A stretch of DNA of 64,000 bases from Flavobacterium sp. (GTDB lineage Bacteria > Bacteroidota > Bacteroidia > Flavobacteriales > Flavobacteriaceae). The DNA is taken from NCBI RefSeq assembly GCF_035195345.1, contig NZ_CP136574.1:806001-870000 (forward strand). The letters are read 5' to 3'. The position numbers and the translations under genes are program-made. Below are positions 1 to 6,947 of this stretch, piece after piece (the first letter of the stretch is position 1; each line of letters opens with the position of its first letter). The notes beneath the pieces were generated by a model, which ran no database searches, was not told the DNA's origin, and saw nothing but the letters and a program-made list of their open reading frames with translations.

Positions 1-603
1 CGAACTGGTTTATCTCAAGTTATGAAACAAATGGCCGACAGCCAAGTAACTGGAAGATTAACTTCTATTATGAAGAAAATCAACCTTGAAGACCAAACGG
101 AAGCCAGAGGTTACCGTAAAATTGAAATCACTACACAACGTAGTTACTTGAAAGGATTTGAGTTTGACAAAAACTCTTCTTTCAATGGGATTTTCAACGC
201 TCCTTACTCATTAACTCACGGAGTTGATAGAGAAACTGGTGATTTTGTTGTAGATGCTTTTAATCCAGCGAATTTGGTTAATGCTCCATCAGGTGCAACT
301 CATTTCCGTTTGATTAGTTCTCTTTCAGTTGTGAGTGATTTTGAATACAACGCTACCACAAACAGTTATGATCCTATGGATGCAGACTTGAATGAGGTAA
401 ACGATATTCAATACAGTGCTTTCTTGGATTTGTATGCTCCAGTTCCTGCTACAACCGTAACAGCAACTTTACCTGGTGGAGTTCTTCCAACAGCAAATGT
501 TACTGTTTTGCAATGTATCGGAATTGAGTTTTATCAACAAGTCGGCGGAAATTACTACTTGTTTTCCAGTGGTAACTGCTTGAAAGTTGAGGATGCTTTT
601 TAG
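1..603 (+). CDS. C-terminal part of a conserved Bacteroidota protein of unknown function
   Basis: The frame is open from the first base of the window, so the gene begins upstream and only about 200 C-terminal codons are visible; the first ATG at 22 is probably internal. The fragment has no signal peptide, membrane segment or enzymatic motif. It looks beta-rich, with phrases such as LKGFEFDKNSSF, APYSLTHGVD and LQCIGIEFYQQVGGNYY. From memory it resembles a Bacteroidota family of unknown function that often sits beside DUF5675 genes, which fits the next gene here. A terminator follows 13 bases after the stop. Function unknown; family assignment is moderate and from recall only. Confidence 0.7.
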   Translation, partial: RTGLSQVMKQMADSQVTGRLTSIMKKINLEDQTEARGYRKIEITTQRSYLKGFEFDKNSSFNGIFNAPYSLTHGVDRETGDFVVDAFNPANLVNAPSGATHFRLISSLSVVSDFEYNATTNSYDPMDADLNEVNDIQYSAFLDLYAPVPATTVTATLPGGVLPTANVTVLQCIGIEFYQQVGGNYYLFSSGNCLKVEDAF

Positions 604-615
604 AAAAACCTTCCG

Positions 616-650
616 AAAATCCCTCGCCAAAAGTGAGGGATTTTTTGTTT
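616..650 (+). terminator. Rho-independent terminator after the first gene
   Basis: Stem AAAATCCCTC (616-625) pairs with GAGGGATTTT (635-644) and is followed by a T-rich tract. It separates the first gene from the DUF5675-like gene, so the latter is probably transcribed from its own promoter or by read-through. Confidence 0.8.
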
Positions 651-671
651 AATCTCAAATCTATCAAGACT

Positions 672-1124
672 ATGGAAAGCAAAATAATTAGAGTAGCCCA
701 GGGCAAAGAAAGTACATTGAGCCAGTTGTACATTAACGGCATCTTTCAATGTTATTTGTTAGAGGATAAAATTAGAGAAGTGAAAATCTCTTCTCAAACT
801 GCTATACCAAAAGGTGTATTTAGTTTAAAGCTGAACACTCACGGAGCTAAAAATGTGGATTACAAAAAAGCTTTTGGAAAGCTGCACGAAGGAATGATTG
901 AGATTTCAGGTTTACCCAACTTTAGCTTTGTTTATATCCATACCGGAAATACCATAAAAGATACTGCCGGTTGTCCGCTTTGTGGTTTTGGTTTTGGGTT
1001 TATTGATGGAAATTACCAAGTTTCTCAAAGTGTTGCAGCTTACAAAATGATTTATCCAAAATTGGTAGCACTGGCAAGAGAACCAAACAACAAAATTGTA
1101 ATTGAAAATAATTTTCAATTTTAA
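672..1124 (+). CDS. DUF5675-like protein
   Basis: A 150-residue cytosolic protein matching the DUF5675 pattern: an N-terminal strand region followed by a segment around residues 95-110 reading YIHTGNTIKDTAGCPLCG. This is the conserved His...Gly-Asn...Gly-Cys arrangement of the family, which recalls a cysteine-dependent peptidase or L,D-transpeptidase-like fold, although no activity is established. The ATG at 672 is chosen because the in-frame ATG at 633 lies inside the upstream terminator hairpin. It is followed 12 bases later by a small membrane-protein gene and then a holin-like gene. In Bacteroidota this family is common in phage-like and integrated elements; a role in cell-wall handling is inference only. 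Confidence 0.7.
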   Translation: MESKIIRVAQGKESTLSQLYINGIFQCYLLEDKIREVKISSQTAIPKGVFSLKLNTHGAKNVDYKKAFGKLHEGMIEISGLPNFSFVYIHTGNTIKDTAGCPLCGFGFGFIDGNYQVSQSVAAYKMIYPKLVALAREPNNKIVIENNFQF

Positions 1125-1136
1125 AAAGTCCCAAAA

Positions 1137-1400
1137 ATGGAAAACATCAATATCATCGCTACACTTTTTGGAACACTAATCACCTTATTACTCTCGATTG
1201 TGGCTTATTTTATCAAGCAATTACACACCGATTTTAAGAGTATGGAAAAAGATTTGGTTGAAGTAAAAACGATGGCTTTAATCATTAAAACCGAGTTTAA
1301 AAGTGGCAATGACTTACTGAACCAGAAAGTAGAATATTTAGAAAAAAGAGTACAAATAATTGAATTAACAATCTTAAAAAGTCAAGATTATGAAAAATAA
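1137..1400 (+). CDS. Small membrane protein with coiled-coil tail
   Basis: An 87-residue protein with one strongly hydrophobic segment near the N-terminus (about residues 5-27) followed by a charged, heptad-like tail of about 55 residues that should form a coiled coil. It lies 12 bases after the DUF5675-like gene and overlaps the next gene by 11 bases, so the three are translated together. Size and layout resemble small accessory proteins of phage lysis modules, but no family is recognised. Confidence 0.6.
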   Translation: MENINIIATLFGTLITLLLSIVAYFIKQLHTDFKSMEKDLVEVKTMALIIKTEFKSGNDLLNQKVEYLEKRVQIIELTILKSQDYEK

Positions 1401-1632
1401 AAATATGAATGTAGTCGAGCGTGTTGTCGCTCCTACTCCAAAATGGTTTAAAATTCTTCGCACTGTTGGAATTGCTTTAGCTTCTGTTGGCGGTGCTATC
1501 ATCGCTTCACCTGTTGCCTTGCCTGTCGGTTTAGTTTCGGCAGCTGGTTACTTGGTACTTGGTGGAAGTATTATTTCTGTCGTTTCACAAACGGCGGTTA
1601 AAGCTGAAGAACAGCCAGAACCGAAGGAATAA
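1390..1632 (+). CDS. Holin-like small membrane protein
   Basis: An 80-residue protein with two closely spaced hydrophobic stretches (about residues 21-42 and 46-66, rich in Gly, Ala and Val) and a short acidic C-terminus. Start can be 1390 or the ATG at 1405. The two-span hairpin topology and position at the end of a DUF5675 module are holin-like. The gene overlaps the one before it and ends 20 bases before a strong terminator, closing the transcription unit. The holin role is inferred from topology and context, not from sequence similarity. Confidence 0.55.
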   Translation: MKNKNMNVVERVVAPTPKWFKILRTVGIALASVGGAIIASPVALPVGLVSAAGYLVLGGSIISVVSQTAVKAEEQPEPKE

Positions 1633-1652
1633 AAAACCAATAAATTGACTTT

Positions 1653-1682
1653 AGAAGCTCCGATTTTCGGAGCTTCTTTTGT
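1653..1682 (+). terminator. Rho-independent terminator closing the DUF5675 module
   Basis: Perfect 11-bp stem AGAAGCTCCGA (1653-1663) and TCGGAGCTTCT (1667-1677) with a three-base loop, followed by T residues. One of the clearest terminators in the window. Confidence 0.9.
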
Positions 1683-1817
1683 TTATAGCAGTCAATAAAT
1701 GGCAATTGCTTTGCTTTTCTTCGATTTATTTAAGTGGTGCAATCATATTGCACTTATGTATTAGTTTGCTTGGGAATGAGGAGCAAACAATCCTAGTCCT
1801 TTTGGACCAGGATTGTT

Positions 1818-2240
1818 TTATTTTCTATGGTAACGGTATAAAATGGCTCTGCGAAGGTCATTTATAAGCATCATATCCTCTTTGTATTGCTTTTCTTTTT
1901 TCTCCAAGAGTTTGAGAGCTGCAACATTTTTTTGGTGCTGCTCGTGTTCCACCATCATCAATCTAGATTGTGGATTGAATTCTTTTTTAAAATCATTTAG
2001 ACGTAAAAACGGAATTACTGAACCTACTAAATGCTGGTGCCAAAATTTTGTTTGCCATAAACTATAAGCAATGAAAAAAAGGCTTTCGCAGTCCTCCTCG
2101 TTTTGAAAAATGATAACAAAACTGTTTGTAAATGGCTCTTTTTGTGGCTTTCCGCTGTTCATCCCTTTGTTAAGTAGGAATAAATGTGGTTTTGAATAAA
2201 TCGTTCCAACTCGGTGGGTTTTGATGATAAAATTCTGCAT
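1818..2240 (-). CDS. DUF6943-like conserved hypothetical protein
   Basis: A 140-residue soluble protein. The N-terminal half contains KPHLFLLNKGMNSGKPQKEP and FTNSFVIIF, then LWQTKFWHQHLVGSVIPFLRL; the C-terminal third is a charged helical segment. This matches my recollection of DUF6943, a Bacteroidota family of unknown function seen in conjugative and phage-like regions. It runs opposite to the DUF5675 module, with its 3' end towards that module's terminator, and is therefore a separate unit. No catalytic motif is visible. Family call moderate. Confidence 0.6.
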   Translation of the reverse strand: MQNFIIKTHRVGTIYSKPHLFLLNKGMNSGKPQKEPFTNSFVIIFQNEEDCESLFFIAYSLWQTKFWHQHLVGSVIPFLRLNDFKKEFNPQSRLMMVEHEQHQKNVAALKLLEKKEKQYKEDMMLINDLRRAILYRYHRK

Positions 2241-2590
2241 AACATTCGGCTTTAAAAATTGATTAGATTTTCAATTTTTCGCGGATTTTCTCTTGAAATG
2301 CAGGTGTGCCTCGCTACGCTCGACCTATAAAATTTTTCAAAAGAAAAAAAAGAAAAAAAGAAAGCCGTCTGTTCAAGTGGAAGGTTTCAGATAAAAAAGT
2401 TTTTTAAAAAAAATACTACCCGATACATCATCGGAAGTGTGGGTGTGAAATCGGAAGTGAGTGTTTATGCGAACCGTTATGGGTGGAGATTTTTTTTAAA
2501 ACCCGTAGGGCTTGAACTTTTTTTTCTGAATACCTGGAACTTATCTTTGCTCTCTTTTTTTTTATTTTTTGTTTTGAATATCCAATCGGA

Positions 2591-2755
2591 ATGTTCTTGT
2601 TTAAACGGATTTTATCAGAAGGATTGGGAGTTGATTTGAAAGATGGTCGTCTTCGGAAAGGGTATCAAATTCTTTGGATGGATGAAAAAACCAAATCAAA
2701 AAATAAAAATGCTTTTCATCCGGCCAGAGAATTTGATACTCTTTCTTGGATTTGA
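2591..2755 (+). CDS. Possible 54-residue protein of unknown function
   Basis: ATG at 2591 opens a 54-codon frame with a coding-like composition (FKRILSEGLGVDLKDGRLRK near the start, an Asp/Lys-rich middle, ending DTLSWI). No family is recognised. Most of it coincides with a 29-bp imperfect inverted repeat, so the frame may be accidental. Confidence 0.25.
   Translation: MFLFKRILSEGLGVDLKDGRLRKGYQILWMDEKTKSKNKNAFHPAREFDTLSWI
2660..2741. repeat. Imperfect inverted repeat, 29-bp arms
   Basis: Arm 2660-2688 and arm 2713-2741 are reverse complements at 25 of 29 positions, separated by 24 bases. The core is TATCAAATTCT against AGAATTTGATA. It would form a long hairpin in RNA or single-stranded DNA. 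First of four such structures in this gene-poor stretch. Confidence 0.7.
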
Positions 2756-2884
2756 TTTTTGAGGATGCCTAATCGTCTTATGAAATGAGAAGTTTCAATT
2801 TAAACGGAAAGTTGTACTGAAAATGGAAAGCATCTTCAAAAAACAATGCATTATAATACCAAGTGCGACGGTGCAGTAGCGCGT

Positions 2885-3078
2885 GCAAGTGTATCATTTT
2901 TTTATTTGCTGACTGGGATGTTTCTGATTGCTTTTGTGGAAAAGTTGATGCCATAGATTTGAAAGAAAGATAATGCTTCAAGCTTTAAATACATTTTATT
3001 AGGAACGGTATGGCATCGGCTTTTCCGCTGAAGCAATTACTTGGGATTTTCTGGCAAATAAAAAAATGATACTCTTGC
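2885..3078. repeat. Long nested imperfect inverted repeat
   Basis: Two blocks are conserved in inverted order. The outer 25-base block at 2885-2909 matches the complement of 3054-3078 with one mismatch (it contains TATCATTTTTTTATTTGC). The inner 18-base block at 2938-2955 matches 3009-3026 with two mismatches. The sequence between the blocks is more diverged, so this looks like an old or functionally constrained palindromic element. Confidence 0.7.
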
Positions 3079-3099
3079 TGGCTTCTCTTGATTTTGTGG

Positions 3100-3166
3100 G
3101 TGTTGAAAAATGCTTATTCCTATATCGTGAATATTAGAAATAGAGTTGATAAGCATTTTACAACAC
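3100..3166. repeat. Inverted repeat, 18-bp arms
   Basis: GTGTTGAAAAATGCTTAT (3100-3117) and ATAAGCATTTTACAACAC (3149-3166) are reverse complements at 17 of 18 positions, with a 31-base loop. Confidence 0.7.
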
Positions 3167-3490
3167 TTACAAAAGCAATGCAAATACTACCGATTTATGC
3201 GTAAAGTTGCTAAAAACAGTTACCGTGAACGTTCTTAAAAGGAAGTATGACCGTAAAGTTTCCGATGAAATGGCGAACGTTGTTAAAGACAGTGGCGAAG
3301 GACGGTGTTTTTTGTAGCTGGGTGATGCGATGGGAGCTGCAAAAAATGTTGTCCTGGAGCCACTGGCAAGCGCGTTGGGTGTGGCGGCTGTTTTACATAA
3401 ATGATATTATAGCTTCATTGCAAAAACCAAAAAAACAATAAACTCGCTTTGTGATGAACTATAATACTCAATTATGTAACACAGCTTGGG

Positions 3491-3560
3491 AAAAAAAATT
3501 ACTGGCGCAAGTTGCGAAGCGTACGTGTTTTTTCTAAAAACTGTGCCAGTAATTTTTTTT
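3491..3560. repeat. Inverted repeat, 19-bp arms with poly-A/poly-T ends
   Basis: AAAAAAAATTACTGGCGCA (3491-3509) pairs with TGTGCCAGTAATTTTTTTT (3542-3560) at 18 of 19 positions. Because each outer edge is an A or T run, the structure could act as a terminator in either direction, for instance for a transcript entering from the left, but no gene ends directly before it. Confidence 0.7.
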
Positions 3561-3759
3561 GGAGCGTTGGCAAAGGAGTGGCAACTGAAATGTAAAACGT
3601 CCTTTTTACCACTGGACGAAATTACTTTGTCTTTTACTACTTTAGAGATTAATGAAATGAAGCAAACGGCAGCTATGAGTTAAGAATACTTGGACTAAAG
3701 ACGTTTTTTGTGCAGCTGATTGAGATACTTTATTTATTTTACAACAATATTTATATGTA

Positions 3760-6033
3760 TTAATAATTTAAACTTAATCCAATACCTAACCCCATATCAC
3801 TATCGTAATGTGTTCTGACACTAAAATTTCTTTTGATAATGTATCGTAAACCTGCCATATATTCTTTATCGGTATTCCACATCAAATCCATTCTTATTCT
3901 TGTAGAAACTGGAATATCCATTCTTTCAAATTGTAATCTGAAATTTCCATCGGTAAAAACTTCGGCTTGTGCTTTTATAAGCATTGGCATTGTATATTCT
4001 AATCCTGCACTAAAAACAGAACGTCCGTCTTTGGTGCTTCCTTGCCCGAAAAGGTTTTTTTCTGTTTCACCATTCTCCATTTTTCTGTATCTCCAATCGA
4101 AACCAACAAATGGCATAATCCATTGCATTTTACCAATGTATCTTCCAATATGAGTTTCTGTTTCGTAACCGTGTATATCATTATAACCCAAGCGCCATTC
4201 TGTACCGATGCTCCAACGTGTGTTGCTAAACATTGCCATTCCGTCGTTTCCATTTGTTGCAAAATCATTTTCTCCCATAAAATGAAATTTTCGGTCTTCG
4301 GCAAATAATTTTCTTTGTGCTACTTTTGGATTTGGAATTAGCGGATTTGGCGTTTGGTTTTCATAGGTGAATACTCTTCCCATTCCTGCCATCATGTGAT
4401 ACAAAATATGACAATGAAAAAACCAATCTCCTTCAACATTGGCATTGAATTCAATTATGTTGGTTTCCATAGGCATTAAGTCCATTACATTTTTTAATGG
4501 TGCATATTCCTCTTGACCATTTAATATTCTGAAATCATGTCCATGTAAGTGCATTGGATGACGCATCATGGAACCATTGTAAAGTGTAATTCTAATGTTT
4601 TCTCCTTTTTTTATTAGGATTTTATCTGTTTCAGAAACTACTTTATTGTCTAAACTCCAAACATATCGGTTCATGTTACCTGTTAGTTCAAAACGAAGTT
4701 CTTTTACTGGGGCATCTTTGGGTAAAGTTGTTTTATCGGTCGCTTTCAACATGGCATAATTGAGTGTTGTAATTGTAGATAACGCATTGGCATTGTACTG
4801 ATTTTGATTGTGATTGGAATGATCGGTACTCGTTTCCATATCGCTCATAGTACCCTTATGTTTTGCGCTTACTGCACCAGTTATTTCTGGGTACATTACT
4901 ACATTCATATCCATTTGATTTAAGGACATACTCATTCCCATATCATCTAAATCCCCATTCATTTTCATCATTCCGTTCATCATTTTCATTCCCTCAAAAT
5001 ATTTTAATTTTGGCAACGGAGCAATCAATTGTTTGATGCCATTTCCAATGTATAATGAAGTAGATTTTGTGCGGTCTTCTGGAGTTGCTAAAAATTCATA
5101 AGAAGTATTACTTGCAGGAATTGTAACTATAATGTCATAAGTCTCGGATACTGCTATCAATAATCTATCTACTTCAACAGGTTCTACATCGTTACCATCA
5201 CTAGCTACAACTGTTATTTTTCCTCCAGCATAAGTTAACCAAAAGTATGATGAAGCTCCACCATTTGCCACACGCAAACGAACTTTATCTCCACTTTTAA
5301 ACTGTGATAACTGACTTTCATTTTTACCATTAATCAGAAACTTATCATAATATACATCGCTCACATCCATAGCATTCATTCGTTTCCATTCATTGGCTAT
5401 TTTTGTTTTGAAATGACCTTGTTTTATGGCTTCAGCATAACTTTGTGTTGTTCCTTTTTTAATTGCAAACCAATCGGTTGCATTGTGCAACATTCGGTGA
5501 ACGTTCTCGGGTTTTAAATCGGTCCATTCACTTAAAATAATAGGCACAGTTGGTAAATCATCTATACCTTTTCGGAATGTTTTGTCATTTTGTTTTTTGT
5601 TCATAATGAACATACCATACATACCAATTTGTTCCTGTAATCCTGAATGACTGTGGTACCAATGAGTTCCGCTTTGAATTATTGGAAACGAATATTTGTG
5701 AGTAGTTCCCGGTTCTATTGGCATTTGTGTAAGGTTTGGGACACCATCTTCTTTATTAGGTAAAAATAGTCCGTGCCAATGCAATGAAGTGCTTTCTTTT
5801 AATTCGTTATGTACATAAATTTCAGCAATATCACCTTCTGTAAATGTTAATGTTGGCATAGGAATTTGACCATTTACTGCAATTGCTCTTTTTTCTTTTC
5901 CAGAATAGTTTACGATGGTATCACGAACATATAAATCGTAACGAACTATGTTTTGCGAAAACAGCGTTTGTGTTGCCAAAACGAAGATTACGATTGGTAA
6001 CAGTTTTTTTGAAAGAATGTTTTGTATATCCAT
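3760..6033 (-). CDS. Copper-resistance multicopper oxidase with C-terminal CopB-like domain
   Basis: A 757-residue exported protein with signal peptide (about residues 1-27, ending LFSQ). Residues 30-575 carry the three-cupredoxin fold of CopA/PcoA oxidases, with all four copper motifs present: HWHGLF at 85-90, HWYHSHSG at 124-131, HPMHLHGHDF at 492-501, and HCHILYH at 540-546 with an axial Met at 551. A Met/His/Asp-rich stretch around residues 345-405 is a typical copper-binding insert. The last 155 residues or so are beta-strand rich and end in Tyr, resembling CopB, the outer-membrane partner. Expected role is periplasmic oxidation or sequestration of Cu(I). It is the distal gene of the copper block. 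The CopB assignment is weaker than the oxidase assignment. Confidence 0.9.
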   Translation of the reverse strand: MDIQNILSKKLLPIVIFVLATQTLFSQNIVRYDLYVRDTIVNYSGKEKRAIAVNGQIPMPTLTFTEGDIAEIYVHNELKESTSLHWHGLFLPNKEDGVPNLTQMPIEPGTTHKYSFPIIQSGTHWYHSHSGLQEQIGMYGMFIMNKKQNDKTFRKGIDDLPTVPIILSEWTDLKPENVHRMLHNATDWFAIKKGTTQSYAEAIKQGHFKTKIANEWKRMNAMDVSDVYYDKFLINGKNESQLSQFKSGDKVRLRVANGGASSYFWLTYAGGKITVVASDGNDVEPVEVDRLLIAVSETYDIIVTIPASNTSYEFLATPEDRTKSTSLYIGNGIKQLIAPLPKLKYFEGMKMMNGMMKMNGDLDDMGMSMSLNQMDMNVVMYPEITGAVSAKHKGTMSDMETSTDHSNHNQNQYNANALSTITTLNYAMLKATDKTTLPKDAPVKELRFELTGNMNRYVWSLDNKVVSETDKILIKKGENIRITLYNGSMMRHPMHLHGHDFRILNGQEEYAPLKNVMDLMPMETNIIEFNANVEGDWFFHCHILYHMMAGMGRVFTYENQTPNPLIPNPKVAQRKLFAEDRKFHFMGENDFATNGNDGMAMFSNTRWSIGTEWRLGYNDIHGYETETHIGRYIGKMQWIMPFVGFDWRYRKMENGETEKNLFGQGSTKDGRSVFSAGLEYTMPMLIKAQAEVFTDGNFRLQFERMDIPVSTRIRMDLMWNTDKEYMAGLRYIIKRNFSVRTHYDSDMGLGIGLSLNY

Positions 6034-6065
6034 TATAGTAATTGTATTATTTTAATTTTACACTA

Positions 6066-6938
6066 TTATTTTTTTAACAAGATTTCCCAATCTGAAATTT
6101 TATTGTTCAAACTATCAATAGTTTTTTTCATTTTCTCCTTATCAGCAATTGAAATGGCTCGCTTTGCAGCTTCAATTGCAATAGTGTAATCTTTGTTTTC
6201 AGAAGCTAATTTTTGTCTTAGATTAGGATAATAGAAATTTTGAGGATTTATTTTTTCTGCTTCCAAAAGCCATATAATTGCTTGTTTATAATCTCTATTA
6301 GTACTGTAATAATAATTAGCTGCCTGAAATAATAAATTGGCATCCTGAGTTTTACCCTTAATTATATGTTGATCTATCAATGCCACTATTGTATCGTCCT
6401 CCTTGCTCTTTACCGGTATTTTAACCATTGTATTTTCCCAAAGTATTTTTAGGAATGCTTCGCCTTTGCTATTGATATCATTTAATTCAATAGTAAAAGT
6501 TTCATAAAAATTGGGGCTTTTTTCTAAAGGGACTTTGAAACGCATTATATCTTTTTTTTCATCATAGCCCGTTTCTCCATGCAAGGTAGTATCTGAGTTA
6601 ACAATTATAGTCCACTCATTTATTGAAGGAATTGAGAATATTGAATAGCTTCCTGCTTTTAATACATTGTTACCAAAAGAAATATCTTCGGAAGTGGTTA
6701 TGACGGTACAATCACTTGCGCCAGTTCGCCAAAGCTTATCAAAAGGTACTAACTCCCCAAATATTTTACGACCTCTTACTAATGGTCTGCTGTATGTTAT
6801 TTTTATTTTTCCGCTGCCGACTTCTTGCTCAAAAGATGCCGCAGGACTGGCTGAAGTAACTCTTATCTGGACTTTGTCTTGGGCAGATAATAATAAGGAT
6901 TGCAAAATAATTAAGCCTGTTAAGATTGTTTTTTTCAT
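6066..6938 (-). CDS. DUF2911 domain protein with C-terminal repeat region
   Basis: A 290-residue exported protein with signal peptide to about residue 20. Residues 30-165 match the DUF2911 pattern: KITYSRPLVRGRKIFGELVP, then FDKLWRTGAS, then a LKAGSYSIFSIP segment. The C-terminal 110 residues are helical, with TPR-like spacing of Ala/Tyr/Leu and phrases such as NYYYSTNRDYKQAIIWLLEA. The molecular role of DUF2911 is unknown; such proteins are abundant in Bacteroidota envelopes. It sits 9 bases after the Cu-ATPase gene and 32 bases before the oxidase gene, so it is probably co-transcribed with them and may act in the envelope response to copper. Confidence 0.8.
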   Translation of the reverse strand: MKKTILTGLIILQSLLLSAQDKVQIRVTSASPAASFEQEVGSGKIKITYSRPLVRGRKIFGELVPFDKLWRTGASDCTVITTSEDISFGNNVLKAGSYSIFSIPSINEWTIIVNSDTTLHGETGYDEKKDIMRFKVPLEKSPNFYETFTIELNDINSKGEAFLKILWENTMVKIPVKSKEDDTIVALIDQHIIKGKTQDANLLFQAANYYYSTNRDYKQAIIWLLEAEKINPQNFYYPNLRQKLASENKDYTIAIEAAKRAISIADKEKMKKTIDSLNNKISDWEILLKK

Positions 6939-6947
6939 TTTATAATT

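Larger units (their letters stand above)
2241..3759. other. 1.5 kb without an intact recognised gene, rich in inverted repeats
   Basis: No long convincing reading frame spans this stretch. It contains four imperfect inverted repeats in a row (2660-2741, 2885-3078, 3100-3166, 3491-3560) and short coding-like fragments interrupted by stops. For example, around 3230-3410 one frame reads plausibly, stops, then continues with an Ala/Gly/Val-rich segment. Possible explanations are decayed genes, a structured non-coding locus, or an origin or transfer region of the element. I cannot choose between them from sequence. Confidence 0.5.

Noticed and set aside
3230..3410. One broken gene spanning 3160-3440
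   Set aside because: Coding-like pieces appear in more than one frame with a stop between them, but no family could be recognised, so only the region is described.
2439..3683. Several short plus-strand reading frames in the gene-poor stretch (for example near 2439, 3247 and 3486)
   Set aside because: Composition is not coding-like (Trp/Phe-rich), they overlap hairpins, and none matches a known family.
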